A stretch of 64,000 nt of DNA from a bacterium. Lineage in GTDB: Bacteria > Oederibacteriota > Muellerivitia > Muellerivitales > Muellerivitaceae. The stretch spans positions 1-64,000 of the forward strand of contig DASZRK010000076.1 of assembly GCA_035549195.1 (NCBI GenBank), written 5' to 3'. Below, piece by piece: positions 7,443 through 16,961 of the stretch. Under the pieces are notes generated by a model, which saw nothing but the letters and a program-made list of their open reading frames with translations, searched no databases and had not been told where the DNA came from. Each line of letters opens with the position of its first letter. Within the stretch, counting starts at the first letter, position 1. The translations under genes were made by a program, and so were the position numbers.

Positions 7443-8009
7443 TTAAACCTTTTTACCGTAGACGTAACCCATGGCCGTGCTCAAGGTCTTTTTAGCCTCA
7501 TAATCGTTCGGATTATATTTGATGGCCCTCTCGAAACACGCCACCGCGTCCTTGAAGTTGCCTTGGTAACCATAAAGGATGCCCAAATTGAAGTGGGCGT
7601 TCACGAAACCCGGGATCAATTTAAGACAGGAAACCCATTCATGTTGGGCTTGGTTCCAATTATCCCTTTCCTGGAAGAACGCATTCCCTTTATTGAAATG
7701 CTCCTCGGCCGCCGTTTCTTCTTTCGACTTGATCATCTTCAGCAGGCCTTTTTTGACCCCAAAGATCTCACCCGGGTCCTTGCGAATGTCGTTCCGGACC
7801 TGGAAATTGTAGATCTCCCGTTTGACCGGATCGCTTAGGACGTTATAGGCCTCCACGATCTCCATGGTCTGTTCAATGGCCCATTCCTGCCGACTTGGAT
7901 TCCTGTCCGGGTGGTTCTCAAAAATGAGCTGCTTATAAGCCTCTTGCAAATGTACAGGATCGATCGGGGGATAGATTTTGAAGATCTCGTAATAGTTCTT
8001 TTTTGGCAT
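7443..8009 (-). CDS. J-domain protein with C-terminal TPR repeats
   Basis: The 188-residue protein has an N-terminal J domain with the essential HPD at residues 33-35 (NHPDRNP), followed by a basic linker. Two or three TPR units follow (about 95-180: EEHFNKGNAFFQERDNW, AHFNLGILYGYQGNFKDA, ACFERAIKYNPNDYEAK). It lacks the Gly/Phe and zinc-finger regions of DnaJ, so it is a specialised co-chaperone that should stimulate the adjacent short Hsp70 and recruit clients through the TPRs. The ATG at 8009 has GAAGGG just upstream; a TTG four codons earlier has no ribosome site. Confidence 0.8.
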   Translation of the reverse strand: MPKKNYYEIFKIYPPIDPVHLQEAYKQLIFENHPDRNPSRQEWAIEQTMEIVEAYNVLSDPVKREIYNFQVRNDIRKDPGEIFGVKKGLLKMIKSKEETAAEEHFNKGNAFFQERDNWNQAQHEWVSCLKLIPGFVNAHFNLGILYGYQGNFKDAVACFERAIKYNPNDYEAKKTLSTAMGYVYGKKV

Positions 8010-8106
8010 CTTACCCTTCAAGGTATCGGATCAGGGCCAAGGACCCCGCAAGTTACCGCATTTTAGATGGTTTCCTTCCTAAAAAAAACAAGCTTTCATG
8101 GCCACT

Positions 8107-9255
8107 TTAAGCGGAAAGACCGGACCCCATAACGACCAGGTTATCCACATGGACCACTTCCTGCGCTGGCACGCCCGTTTTCTGGGCGATCTCTCCATTC
8201 CGCAAGCCTTTGATCGCACTTAGCTCCTGGCAGGAATAATTCGAGATCCCCTTGGCCAGCATTTGTCCGGCTCCGTCCAGGATCGACACGACGCTCCCCC
8301 GCCCCCAATCCCCACGTATGCCTTTGATACCGATGGCCAATAAACTTCCGTTCCGTTCCAAAATGGCTTTTTTGGCCCCCTCGTCAACGATGATCTCCCC
8401 TTGGGTGGGAACGCCCCATGCCAACCAACGCTTCCGGCTCGTCATCCGATGGACCGTTGGGATGAACAAAGTTCCAACCTTTTCCCCGTCCATGATCTTT
8501 TTCAGGATTTGGGATCGATTGCCATGACCGATCACCATCGGGATCCCCGATTGCATCAAACTACGCGCTGCCCGGATCTTGGTTTGCATGCCGCCGGTTC
8601 CCACGCTTGATTGCGTATTTCGGGCTCCTTTTTCCAATTCGGCACTGATCCGCTCAACCTCATGGATAAGATGGGCTTGGGGATTCATTCGAGGATCCTC
8701 GGAATAGAACCCATCAATATCGGTCAGGATGATCAAAAGATCGGCCTCGGAAAGGTGGGTGACTAGGGCCCCCAAGGTATCGTTGTCCCCAAAACGGATC
8801 TCATCCACGGCCACACTATCATTCTCATTCACGATTGGAACGATCCCATAGTCGAACAATTCCTTGAAGGTATTGTGCAGGTTGGTATAGCGTTCCCGTT
8901 CCGCAAGGTCCTCACGGGTCAATAATATCTGGGCCACCTTCAGTCCGACCTTTTGGAAGGCTTTTTCATAACCACCCATCAGGCGGCTTTGTCCGGCTGC
9001 AGCCAAGGCCTGCAACTTCGAGACTTCCTTGGGACGTCGGGTCAATCCCAATTTGAAGGCCCCGGCCGAGATGGCCCCCGAGGTGACCACTACGACCTCA
9101 AATCCGCGGGATGTCAGATCCAGGACTTGGCGGGCCAAGTTCCCCAGGAACAAAGAACGGATACCGCCTTTCTTTGGATCGGTCAGAAGGCTGCTTCCGA
9201 CCTTCACAACCATTCTTTTGACCCTGGATAGATGCTGTTTACGTAAGGCGTTCAT
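8107..9255 (-). CDS. proB: Glutamate 5-kinase
   Basis: ProB phosphorylates glutamate in the first step of proline synthesis. The amino-acid-kinase domain (about 1-260) shows MVVKVGSSLLTD near the N-terminus, VVTSGAISAG, IVNENDSVAVDEIRFGDNDTL and SVGTGGMQTKIRAA. A PUA domain follows (about 280-370), as in the long bacterial form. The chosen ATG at 9255 has AAGGGAAA six bases upstream and overlaps the end of obg by 17 bases; a start 21 bases further upstream lacks this. proA was not seen nearby. Confidence 0.94.
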   Translation of the reverse strand: MNALRKQHLSRVKRMVVKVGSSLLTDPKKGGIRSLFLGNLARQVLDLTSRGFEVVVVTSGAISAGAFKLGLTRRPKEVSKLQALAAAGQSRLMGGYEKAFQKVGLKVAQILLTREDLAERERYTNLHNTFKELFDYGIVPIVNENDSVAVDEIRFGDNDTLGALVTHLSEADLLIILTDIDGFYSEDPRMNPQAHLIHEVERISAELEKGARNTQSSVGTGGMQTKIRAARSLMQSGIPMVIGHGNRSQILKKIMDGEKVGTLFIPTVHRMTSRKRWLAWGVPTQGEIIVDEGAKKAILERNGSLLAIGIKGIRGDWGRGSVVSILDGAGQMLAKGISNYSCQELSAIKGLRNGEIAQKTGVPAQEVVHVDNLVVMGSGLSA

Positions 9256-10537
9256 GATTTCCCTTGCGGTCCCCATCGAAGATCAGTTCCCGGTCCTCCA
9301 GGAAGACCGTATCGCCTTCCTTCGCTCCCTGCTTTTTCAATTCCCTCAAGACACCCATTTTACCCAATATCTTGTGGAAGCGTTCCAAGGAGTCCCGGAC
9401 CTCGAACCGGGTCATGGCCACCCATTTCTTGATCTCAGCCCCTTCGACATAGAAAATGCCATCCCGTTTATCGACCGTGAAGCGTACCTTTGCTTGATAA
9501 AGATTCTTGGGGGCCACCGATGGCTGTTCGATCGGCGCGTCGGCCGCCTTCTTCAGGGCATCCCAGGCGGCTTCCAGAAGTTCCCGGAGCCCCTTGCCCG
9601 TGACGGCGGATATGGCCATGACCGCCAAATAACGGTCTTTCAATTTCGCTGCCCATTTCAAGTGATCAACTTCCGTCAAGGCGTCCAATTTCGTGAAGAC
9701 CAGGATCTGGGGGATCTTCAAGAATTTTGGGCTGTGGTTCTTGAGCTCGGCCTGGATCGTTTGGATCCGTTTCTGGAGATCCCGGAACTGGGTGATCCCC
9801 GTTAGGTCCACCAGATGGAGCAGGACCCGGGTCCTTTCCAAATGCCTTAGGAATTTGATCCCGAGCCCCTTGCCCAAGCTGGCTCCCTCGATCAACCCAG
9901 GCACATCCGCCATGACGAAGTTGCGCTCTCCGGGCAATTGGACCACGCCCAATTGGGGCTCCAAGGTCGTAAAAGGGTAATCCGCGATCTTTGGTCTCGC
10001 TTTGGTGCACCTGGAAAGCAGGGTCGATTTTCCAGCATTTGGAAAGCCCACTAGCCCCACATCCGCCAAAAGCCGCAGCTCAAGCCGAAGGTTTTTGCTC
10101 TCGCCCGGCTCCCCTTTTTCCGCAAGACGGGGTGCTTGTTGGGTCGATGTCACGAAAGTCGCGTTGCCTCGTCCCCCGCGGCCACCCCGGGCCGCCAAGA
10201 ACCGCATCCCTTCCTCGTTCATATCGGCCAAGAGATCACCGCCGTCTTCCCAGACCAGTGTCCCGACCGGCACACGGACGATCATGGGTTCGATCGCGTG
10301 TCCATGCTGCTTCTTCCCTCTTCCGTGTTCCCCGTGTTTGGCTTGATATAGGGGACGGTAAATGAAATCGACGAGGGTGCTCACATCGTTCCGGGCCTCC
10401 AGGACAATATCCCCGCCTCGGCCGCCATTACCGCCATCCGGGCCGCCTTTAGGCACGTATTTTTCCCTGCGAAAGCTGATGCAGCCATCGCCGCCTTTGC
10501 CTGCTTCAACGGTGATCTTGACCTCATCGACGATCAT
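9239..10537 (-). CDS. obg: Obg/CgtA GTPase
   Basis: The 432-residue protein has the three Obg parts. The glycine-rich Obg fold is at about 1-158 (GKGGDGCISFRREKYVPKGG). The G domain is at about 159-330, with P-loop GFPNAGKSTLLSR, switch II DVPGLIEGAS and base-recognition TKLD. A C-terminal OCT domain ends in FEVRDSLERFHKILGKMG and FLEDRELIFDGD. Obg is an essential GTPase of 50S assembly and stringent control. Its place after rplU-rpmA is the classic order. It starts 26 bases after the rpmA terminator, so it needs read-through or a promoter overlapping that terminator. Confidence 0.97.
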   Translation of the reverse strand: MIVDEVKITVEAGKGGDGCISFRREKYVPKGGPDGGNGGRGGDIVLEARNDVSTLVDFIYRPLYQAKHGEHGRGKKQHGHAIEPMIVRVPVGTLVWEDGGDLLADMNEEGMRFLAARGGRGGRGNATFVTSTQQAPRLAEKGEPGESKNLRLELRLLADVGLVGFPNAGKSTLLSRCTKARPKIADYPFTTLEPQLGVVQLPGERNFVMADVPGLIEGASLGKGLGIKFLRHLERTRVLLHLVDLTGITQFRDLQKRIQTIQAELKNHSPKFLKIPQILVFTKLDALTEVDHLKWAAKLKDRYLAVMAISAVTGKGLRELLEAAWDALKKAADAPIEQPSVAPKNLYQAKVRFTVDKRDGIFYVEGAEIKKWVAMTRFEVRDSLERFHKILGKMGVLRELKKQGAKEGDTVFLEDRELIFDGDRKGNHERLT

Positions 10538-10562
10538 GGCAACCCTTTAAAATGCCTAGAAA

Positions 10563-10591
10563 CAAAAAAACCCCGCCCGATCCGGGCGGGG
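10563..10591 (-). terminator. Rho-independent terminator after rpmA
   Basis: On the minus strand an 8-bp stem of CCCCGCCC and GGGCGGGG with a 5-base loop is followed by about eight T residues. It sits between rpmA and obg and would reduce obg transcription relative to the two ribosomal-protein genes. Confidence 0.9.
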
Positions 10592-10608
10592 TTGGAAAGA
10601 CCATTCGC

Positions 10609-10869
10609 TCAAGCTTGTTGTGGCTCGACGTTGACCTTCTTAAGACCCTTCTTGAACTCGCGGAATGAGACCAACCCGGAAACCTTGGCAAAAAGGGTGT
10701 CATCTTTTCCAACGCCCACATTCAATCCCGCCTTGTAGCGCATACCACGCTGACGCACCAAGATGCTTCCTGCGGTAACGAAGTTCCCGCCGAAAGCCTT
10801 GATACCCAACCGTTGGCTATGACTATCCCGTCCATTGCGGGTGGAACCACCCGCTTTATGTTGACCCAC
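10609..10869 (-). CDS. rpmA: 50S ribosomal protein L27
   Basis: The 86-residue protein begins [20 protein letters not shown], the typical L27 N-terminus that reaches the peptidyl-transferase centre, and continues with [16 protein letters not shown] and [12 protein letters not shown]. There is no cleavable N-terminal extension of the kind found in Bacillota. It forms an operon with rplU (20 bases between them) and is followed by a strong terminator. Confidence 0.97.
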   Translation of the reverse strand: MGQHKAGGSTRNGRDSHSQRLGIKAFGGNFVTAGSILVRQRGMRYKAGLNVGVGKDDTLFAKVSGLVSFREFKKGLKKVNVEPQQA

Positions 10870-10889
10870 GACCGACCTCCAAGTTGGAT

Positions 10890-11204
10890 TTAAGCGTTCT
10901 GGATCTTCTCGATGCTGACCAGTGAATATTTTGGACGGGACCCTTTGGTCCGCATGGTGTTCTTGCGGCGACGATAACGGAAGACGCGTATCTTCTTGCC
11001 CTGGGTCTTGGAAACGATCTTTCCCGTGACCTTGCTGTTCTTCAGGTCCGCTGGTTTGATGCGAAGCTGACCATTGTTCTCCAGAAGGACGACCTTATCG
11101 AACTCCACCTTGTCCCCCGGATCGCCCGAAAGACGGTCTACGGTGATGACATCCCCTTCGGAAACTTTGTATTGCTTCCCACCCGCTTGAATGACGGCGT
11201 ACAT
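10890..11204 (-). CDS. rplU: 50S ribosomal protein L21
   Basis: The 104-residue protein starts [18 protein letters not shown] and has the L21 C-terminal [22 protein letters not shown] segment. The ATG at 11204 follows GGGGAGGAACC, a strong ribosome site; an in-frame start eight codons earlier lies in the ribosome-site region and is unlikely. L21 binds 23S rRNA early in 50S assembly. It leads the rplU-rpmA operon and has its own promoter and leader hairpin. Confidence 0.96.
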   Translation of the reverse strand: MYAVIQAGGKQYKVSEGDVITVDRLSGDPGDKVEFDKVVLLENNGQLRIKPADLKNSKVTGKIVSKTQGKKIRVFRYRRRKNTMRTKGSRPKYSLVSIEKIQNA

Positions 11205-11221
11205 GGTTCCTCCCCAAATTA

Positions 11222-11283
11222 AGGCCATTCGATGGAATGGACCAAAGAGGGGTGAGTTTAGTCACTGGTCCTCGGATTGTCAA
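11222..11283 (-). promoter_or_regulatory. rplU promoter and small leader hairpin
   Basis: On the minus strand, TTGACA (complement of 11278-11283) and TAAACT (complement of 11255-11260) are 17 bases apart. The transcript then contains CCATTC-4-GAATGG (complement of 11224-11239), a perfect small hairpin just upstream of the ribosome site. That position suits autoregulation by L21, but this is inference. Confidence 0.6.
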
Positions 11284-11306
11284 GAAAAAGGCCTATTTCC
11301 AGGGTC

Positions 11307-12256
11307 TCAATACCAAAAAAGCAGTCCAAAAATATGGGAATTGGCAATAAAGCCGGAACTTACTTGGGCCGGCCGCCAGGCATATCCGATCTCGTATTCC
11401 AATTTGCCGATGTTGTATCGCAAGGCCGCACCCGCTGAAAATCCTCCGTTCAAATTCCCCTCGTCACTGAACCGGTAACCAATCCGGAGCGCCAAAAGAC
11501 TACGATGCCAATATTCCAATCCGAGGGCCGCTTGGGCCCCCTCGTCGTTGACATAAAAAGCCTCTCCGCCCGCCAAAAGCGTGGACGACGGTGAAACGAT
11601 CAGGGGTTTGGCGATCCCAAAACGGAAGGTCAAAGGTAAGGGATCCTGACCCTGGGGATCAGGTTCATATTGAACCGCCGGTCCTACGTTCTGCACGGCA
11701 ACTGCCAGATCGGTCTCCAAGACCTGCATTTTGAAACCAAGGTCGAAGGCTTGAGTGAACGCCTGCTTATCGCCGAGGATCGAGACGAGGGTCTTAAAGG
11801 ATCCTCCAATGGCCACCGGACCGAATTGCTGGCCGTCCGCGATCGTTACGAGATAATCCTGGACCCCGACCGGTGGATCGGTCGCCAGTACATTTTGAAT
11901 GTCCGGCATGTGGCGGAAAACGACCTGAAACCCAAGATTCCCATAGTCTTTGGTGGGAAGAGCCAAGCTCAAGGACTCGGTTTGGATATCAGCAAAACCT
12001 TGTATATGGTCCAGTCCAAGGCTGTATTTTGAGACCCGTGCCAACCCGGCTGGGTTGTAGTCCATCACATAGACATCATCCCCGAGGGCGGAATAAACAC
12101 CGCCCATAGCCGTCGGGCGAACACCTAAAGGCACTTTCAACAAGTCTCCGCCATTGGTCCCTGCGGTCTGGGCGCACAGGGACGTCGAAAGAAATACCAA
12201 CAGGAGGCCCCAAGTTGTTCCCAAGACAAGATTTTTATCGATCTTTAGTGACGACA

Positions 12257-12257
<1 letters not shown>
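11307..12257 (-). CDS. PorV/UPF0164-family outer-membrane protein
   Basis: The 316-residue protein has a signal peptide (cleavage after LCA near residue 29). Next comes the hallmark N-terminal segment of the PorV/UPF0164 family, GVRPTAMGGVYSALGDDVYVMDYNPAGLA, in which GMGG is AMGG and the ADD-NPAGL motif is kept. The remainder alternates aromatic and small residues as in a 14-strand outer-membrane barrel and ends in Tyr. PorV proteins act in type IX secretion or as small-molecule channels; the function here is unknown. The ATG overlaps the stop codon of the upstream barrel gene (TAATG), so the pair is translationally coupled. Confidence 0.8.
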
Positions 12258-13860
<1,603 letters not shown>

Positions 13861-13911
13861 CTTTACGGCTTTTCCAAAGACCCGCGTCCAAGTCAGTCGC
13901 GGGGACAAAGT

Positions 13912-15696
13912 TCAATTCTGGCTTAACTTCTCGATCGACTGAAGTTTCACCATGGCCTTGTTGATGTTGGCCTGTGCGTTGACGTTGTTGGGATCCTGCT
14001 TCAAACAGTCCTTCCACTTGTCGATCGCCTCGTGGATCTTCCCATTGATGTACAGGTTCACCCCATCATAATACAGGGCCTTGACTTTCTCGGCGTCGAC
14101 TTTCGCCTGGGCCTGCTGCCCTGTCATCCGTTTGATGTAATCATTGGCCGTGTCATCGTTCGGCTTGTACTCTAAAACCTTTGCAAAGTCGGCCTTTGCT
14201 TTTTCTTTGTTGCCACTATTGAAAAGGGTCACCCCCTCCTCGTCCAACTCCTTGACACGGTTCGAAATGTCCTTTTGCGCCCGGAAAAGGCTCTCCTTGA
14301 CCTTTTCGTTATTCGGGTCCAACTGTAACGCCACTTGGTAGTACTTTTTCGCCGTCAAGTAATCCCTTTTATCATAGGCACGGTCCGCCTTTTCGAGCAC
14401 ATTCTTGATGTCCTTGGTTTGCTTGGACCTCAACATGGCGACCTTTTTCTTGGCGGCCGTACTGTGCGGATCGGTCTTCTGGGCCTTGAGATAGCTGACC
14501 AAAGCATCGGAATAATCGTTGGAACGATAGAACTCATCGCCTTCCGCGATCAAGGCTTTCACCTTCTCCTTGGTGTTGACCTTCAAAGCATTGATGGCCC
14601 TCACCACGTCCGGATTTTCCGGGTCCATCTTTTTGGCGATGTTCAGTTCGTTCAAGCCATTCACCGTGTCGCCCTTCTTGATCATCACCTTACCGGCCGT
14701 TAGGTGTTTTTGTACTTCCCCAGCCAACTTCCCCTTGGCATCCGCGATGAAATTTTGGGCCTGTTGGTTCTCAGGCTGGAGCTTCAATACCTTGTTCCAT
14801 TCGCCGATGGCATCCGAATATTGGTTGTTCAGAAGGAAATTACTGGCCTTTTCCATGTGGGAGTTGACCGCTGCATCCAGCGACTGGGCCTGCGCCACCG
14901 CCGCGTTCGCATCTTTGGGATTGACCCTAAAAGCATTGCCAAAAGCCTCAGCCGCCTGGTCAAAGGAGGCGTTGTCATTGTAAGCCACGCCAAGATCGTA
15001 ATAAGTCTCATCCAAGGAATCCTTGTCCTGGTCCGCTTCCGGCTTCATTTTTTCCAAGGCGATGGACTTAGCGTAATGATCGATGGCGTCGTTGAAATTG
15101 CCGAGATTGTAATAGGAAAATCCAAGGAATTTGTGGATCTGCGGATCCGCTTGCAGGTTCACAGCCTTGGTCCAAAAACCCACCGCCTTTTTGTAATCCT
15201 TCTGTTGGAAATAAATGAACCCGAGGTTCTTGTAAGCGGAGACATCCTTTGGTTCGTCCTGGATCACCGCCAATAGAGCCGTCGTCGCCGCGCTGTAATT
15301 CTTTTCATCCATGTATATCTTCGAATTGCACTTGTTCAGCAGTCTTTTGGCATCGGAATTGGCGGGGTCGAATTTCAAGGCGCTCTGGAAACGCCCCGAG
15401 GCGTTCGAATAGTTCCCTTTTTGCATCTCTTGGATACCACTGCAAAGTTCCAAAAGGGTCTTGGAGGACTTGTCGGCAGGGTCAAGCTGAGTGCACTTCT
15501 GGAGCTCAGGGATAGCTTTTTCGAATCGCTGTTCTTTTAGGTAGGTGACCCCAAGGTTGTAGTGGGCCGCGAAATTATTGGGGTTGGCCTTGATGGCCTC
15601 AAGATATATGGCCTCTTTTTCCGAATCTTGGGCCATCAACCGGGAAGTGGAAAGCGTGCAAACGGCCAGTATCCCCAGGAAGAAAAGATTTTTCAT
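13912..15696 (-). CDS. Periplasmic multi-TPR protein
   Basis: The 594-residue protein has a signal peptide (MKNLFFLGILAVCTLSTSRLMA, cleavage before Gln) and then about 12-14 TPR units over its whole length. Examples are FAAHYNLGVTYLKEQRFEKAIPEL, AYKNLGFIYFQQKDYKKAVGFW, and the last one LYYDGVNLYINGKIHEAIDKWKDCLKQDPNN. TPR solenoids bind proteins, so it is probably a scaffold of an envelope complex with the neighbouring barrels. The ATG at 15696 has GAGG five bases upstream and lies after the stop of the preceding gene; a longer reading would overlap that gene without support. I do not recognise a named family. Confidence 0.8.
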   Translation of the reverse strand: MKNLFFLGILAVCTLSTSRLMAQDSEKEAIYLEAIKANPNNFAAHYNLGVTYLKEQRFEKAIPELQKCTQLDPADKSSKTLLELCSGIQEMQKGNYSNASGRFQSALKFDPANSDAKRLLNKCNSKIYMDEKNYSAATTALLAVIQDEPKDVSAYKNLGFIYFQQKDYKKAVGFWTKAVNLQADPQIHKFLGFSYYNLGNFNDAIDHYAKSIALEKMKPEADQDKDSLDETYYDLGVAYNDNASFDQAAEAFGNAFRVNPKDANAAVAQAQSLDAAVNSHMEKASNFLLNNQYSDAIGEWNKVLKLQPENQQAQNFIADAKGKLAGEVQKHLTAGKVMIKKGDTVNGLNELNIAKKMDPENPDVVRAINALKVNTKEKVKALIAEGDEFYRSNDYSDALVSYLKAQKTDPHSTAAKKKVAMLRSKQTKDIKNVLEKADRAYDKRDYLTAKKYYQVALQLDPNNEKVKESLFRAQKDISNRVKELDEEGVTLFNSGNKEKAKADFAKVLEYKPNDDTANDYIKRMTGQQAQAKVDAEKVKALYYDGVNLYINGKIHEAIDKWKDCLKQDPNNVNAQANINKAMVKLQSIEKLSQN

Positions 15697-15721
15697 GAAG
15701 CCTCGATCCAGTCGGTCATTG

Positions 15722-16945
15722 CTATTGTTGGGCCGTCGGGGTGGAAACATCCAAGATCAACAATTCTTCGGTCAATTGGCCGTGCTTATCCTGCTGGGAA
15801 CACCGGATCATCGTTCCGTCCTTCGACCAATCGAGGGCGGCAGTATAATCAAGCTTTTTGGACGTTTTCAACAGTTGTTTAAAGCTCGAATTCCCGATGT
15901 TCGCCAGGGTGATCCGTCCTTCATAAACATAAGCGATCTTGTTCCCCGCCGGATGGAACGCGGGGTGGATCCCTAGGCCGTTCCCCTTGGTCAAGAAAAG
16001 CACTTGGGTCTTTTTGGTCTGGACATCGGTCTTATCCAAATGACGCGAACTGCCCTGCCGCCGCCAATAGACAAGTTCTTTCCCATCCGGTGACCAAGCG
16101 GGCAATTCGGCCCCGATGGTCTGGGGCACCAGATCGAACCGCACCTCGTCCCCTTTGGCCGGGACCTTGGCCACATAAAGGTAATATTTCCCGTTGGACG
16201 CCTTCTTTCTTTGCGCCAAGTATTGTCCATCGGGCGACGGAAGTATTTGTTCATCCCGCAGGGGAGCGGAAAAATCCCCCTCATAACTTTTATTGAAAGG
16301 GATCTCGCTCTTGAGGACGATCCAGTCCACCGAAGCCGCCGCGATCACCAGGGCCCGTCGCGCCCGGTCGCGCAAGGAATCAAGTTTGGCCTTGGTATCC
16401 GGGGGGATGAAAACGGCCGGAAAATTTCGCTGGATTCCGTCGATGGAATCCACGACCGTCTTGTAATCCTTAGCCGCATACTGGGTCACCGCATTACCGA
16501 GTTGAAGGTCGATCAAGGACTGGACCGCTTCCCTGATCTGTATATTGTCCAGATAACGATCGAATGCCTTTTGGTTGTACTCCATGGTTTTCGCGGGATT
16601 CTTGAGCTCGTCCCGATATAAGGCGGCAAGGTCCAAAATAGCGTGGAGTTCCTCATCCGAATGGGGATATTGAGCCAGGATCTTCTCGTACCAAAGAATG
16701 GCGTTCGAGTAATCCTTTTGGGATTCGTAGTCCTTGGCGATCCGATAATAAATGGGAGCGCTCAAGAGAGTGGCCGGATGTTCTTTCAGATATTTTTGAT
16801 ATCCCGCCAAGGCCTCAGGTGTCTTTCCGCTCTGATCCAACAAAAGGAGGGACTCATAGGAGGCGCCCATCATTTGGCAACCCAGCTCCATGAAAGTAAG
16901 GGAAACCAACAGAACGGGAAAAACCACACGGTATGGATGGATCAT
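15722..16945 (-). CDS. TPR plus WD40/PD40-like propeller lipoprotein candidate
   Basis: The 407-residue protein starts at the ATG at 16945 (AAAGG upstream). A hydrophobic leader ends in MELGC at Cys23, an imperfect lipobox with Glu at -3. Residues about 35-220 form TPR-like helices (APIYYRIAKDYESQKDYSNAILWYEKIL, LAALYRDELKNPAKTMEYNQKAFDRYL). Residues about 250-400 hold PD40/TolB-type propeller strands (ILPSPDGQYLAQRK, LPAWSPDGKELVYWRR, HPAFHPAGNKIAYVYEG, LDWSKDGTMIRCS). TPR followed by PD40 is the N-terminal half of the type IX protein PorE. The OmpA domain that PorE also has is encoded by the adjacent upstream gene. The function is inferred only from this layout. Confidence 0.7.
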   Translation of the reverse strand: MIHPYRVVFPVLLVSLTFMELGCQMMGASYESLLLLDQSGKTPEALAGYQKYLKEHPATLLSAPIYYRIAKDYESQKDYSNAILWYEKILAQYPHSDEELHAILDLAALYRDELKNPAKTMEYNQKAFDRYLDNIQIREAVQSLIDLQLGNAVTQYAAKDYKTVVDSIDGIQRNFPAVFIPPDTKAKLDSLRDRARRALVIAAASVDWIVLKSEIPFNKSYEGDFSAPLRDEQILPSPDGQYLAQRKKASNGKYYLYVAKVPAKGDEVRFDLVPQTIGAELPAWSPDGKELVYWRRQGSSRHLDKTDVQTKKTQVLFLTKGNGLGIHPAFHPAGNKIAYVYEGRITLANIGNSSFKQLLKTSKKLDYTAALDWSKDGTMIRCSQQDKHGQLTEELLILDVSTPTAQQ

Positions 16946-16961
16946 GGGCGGCCTTTCGAAC

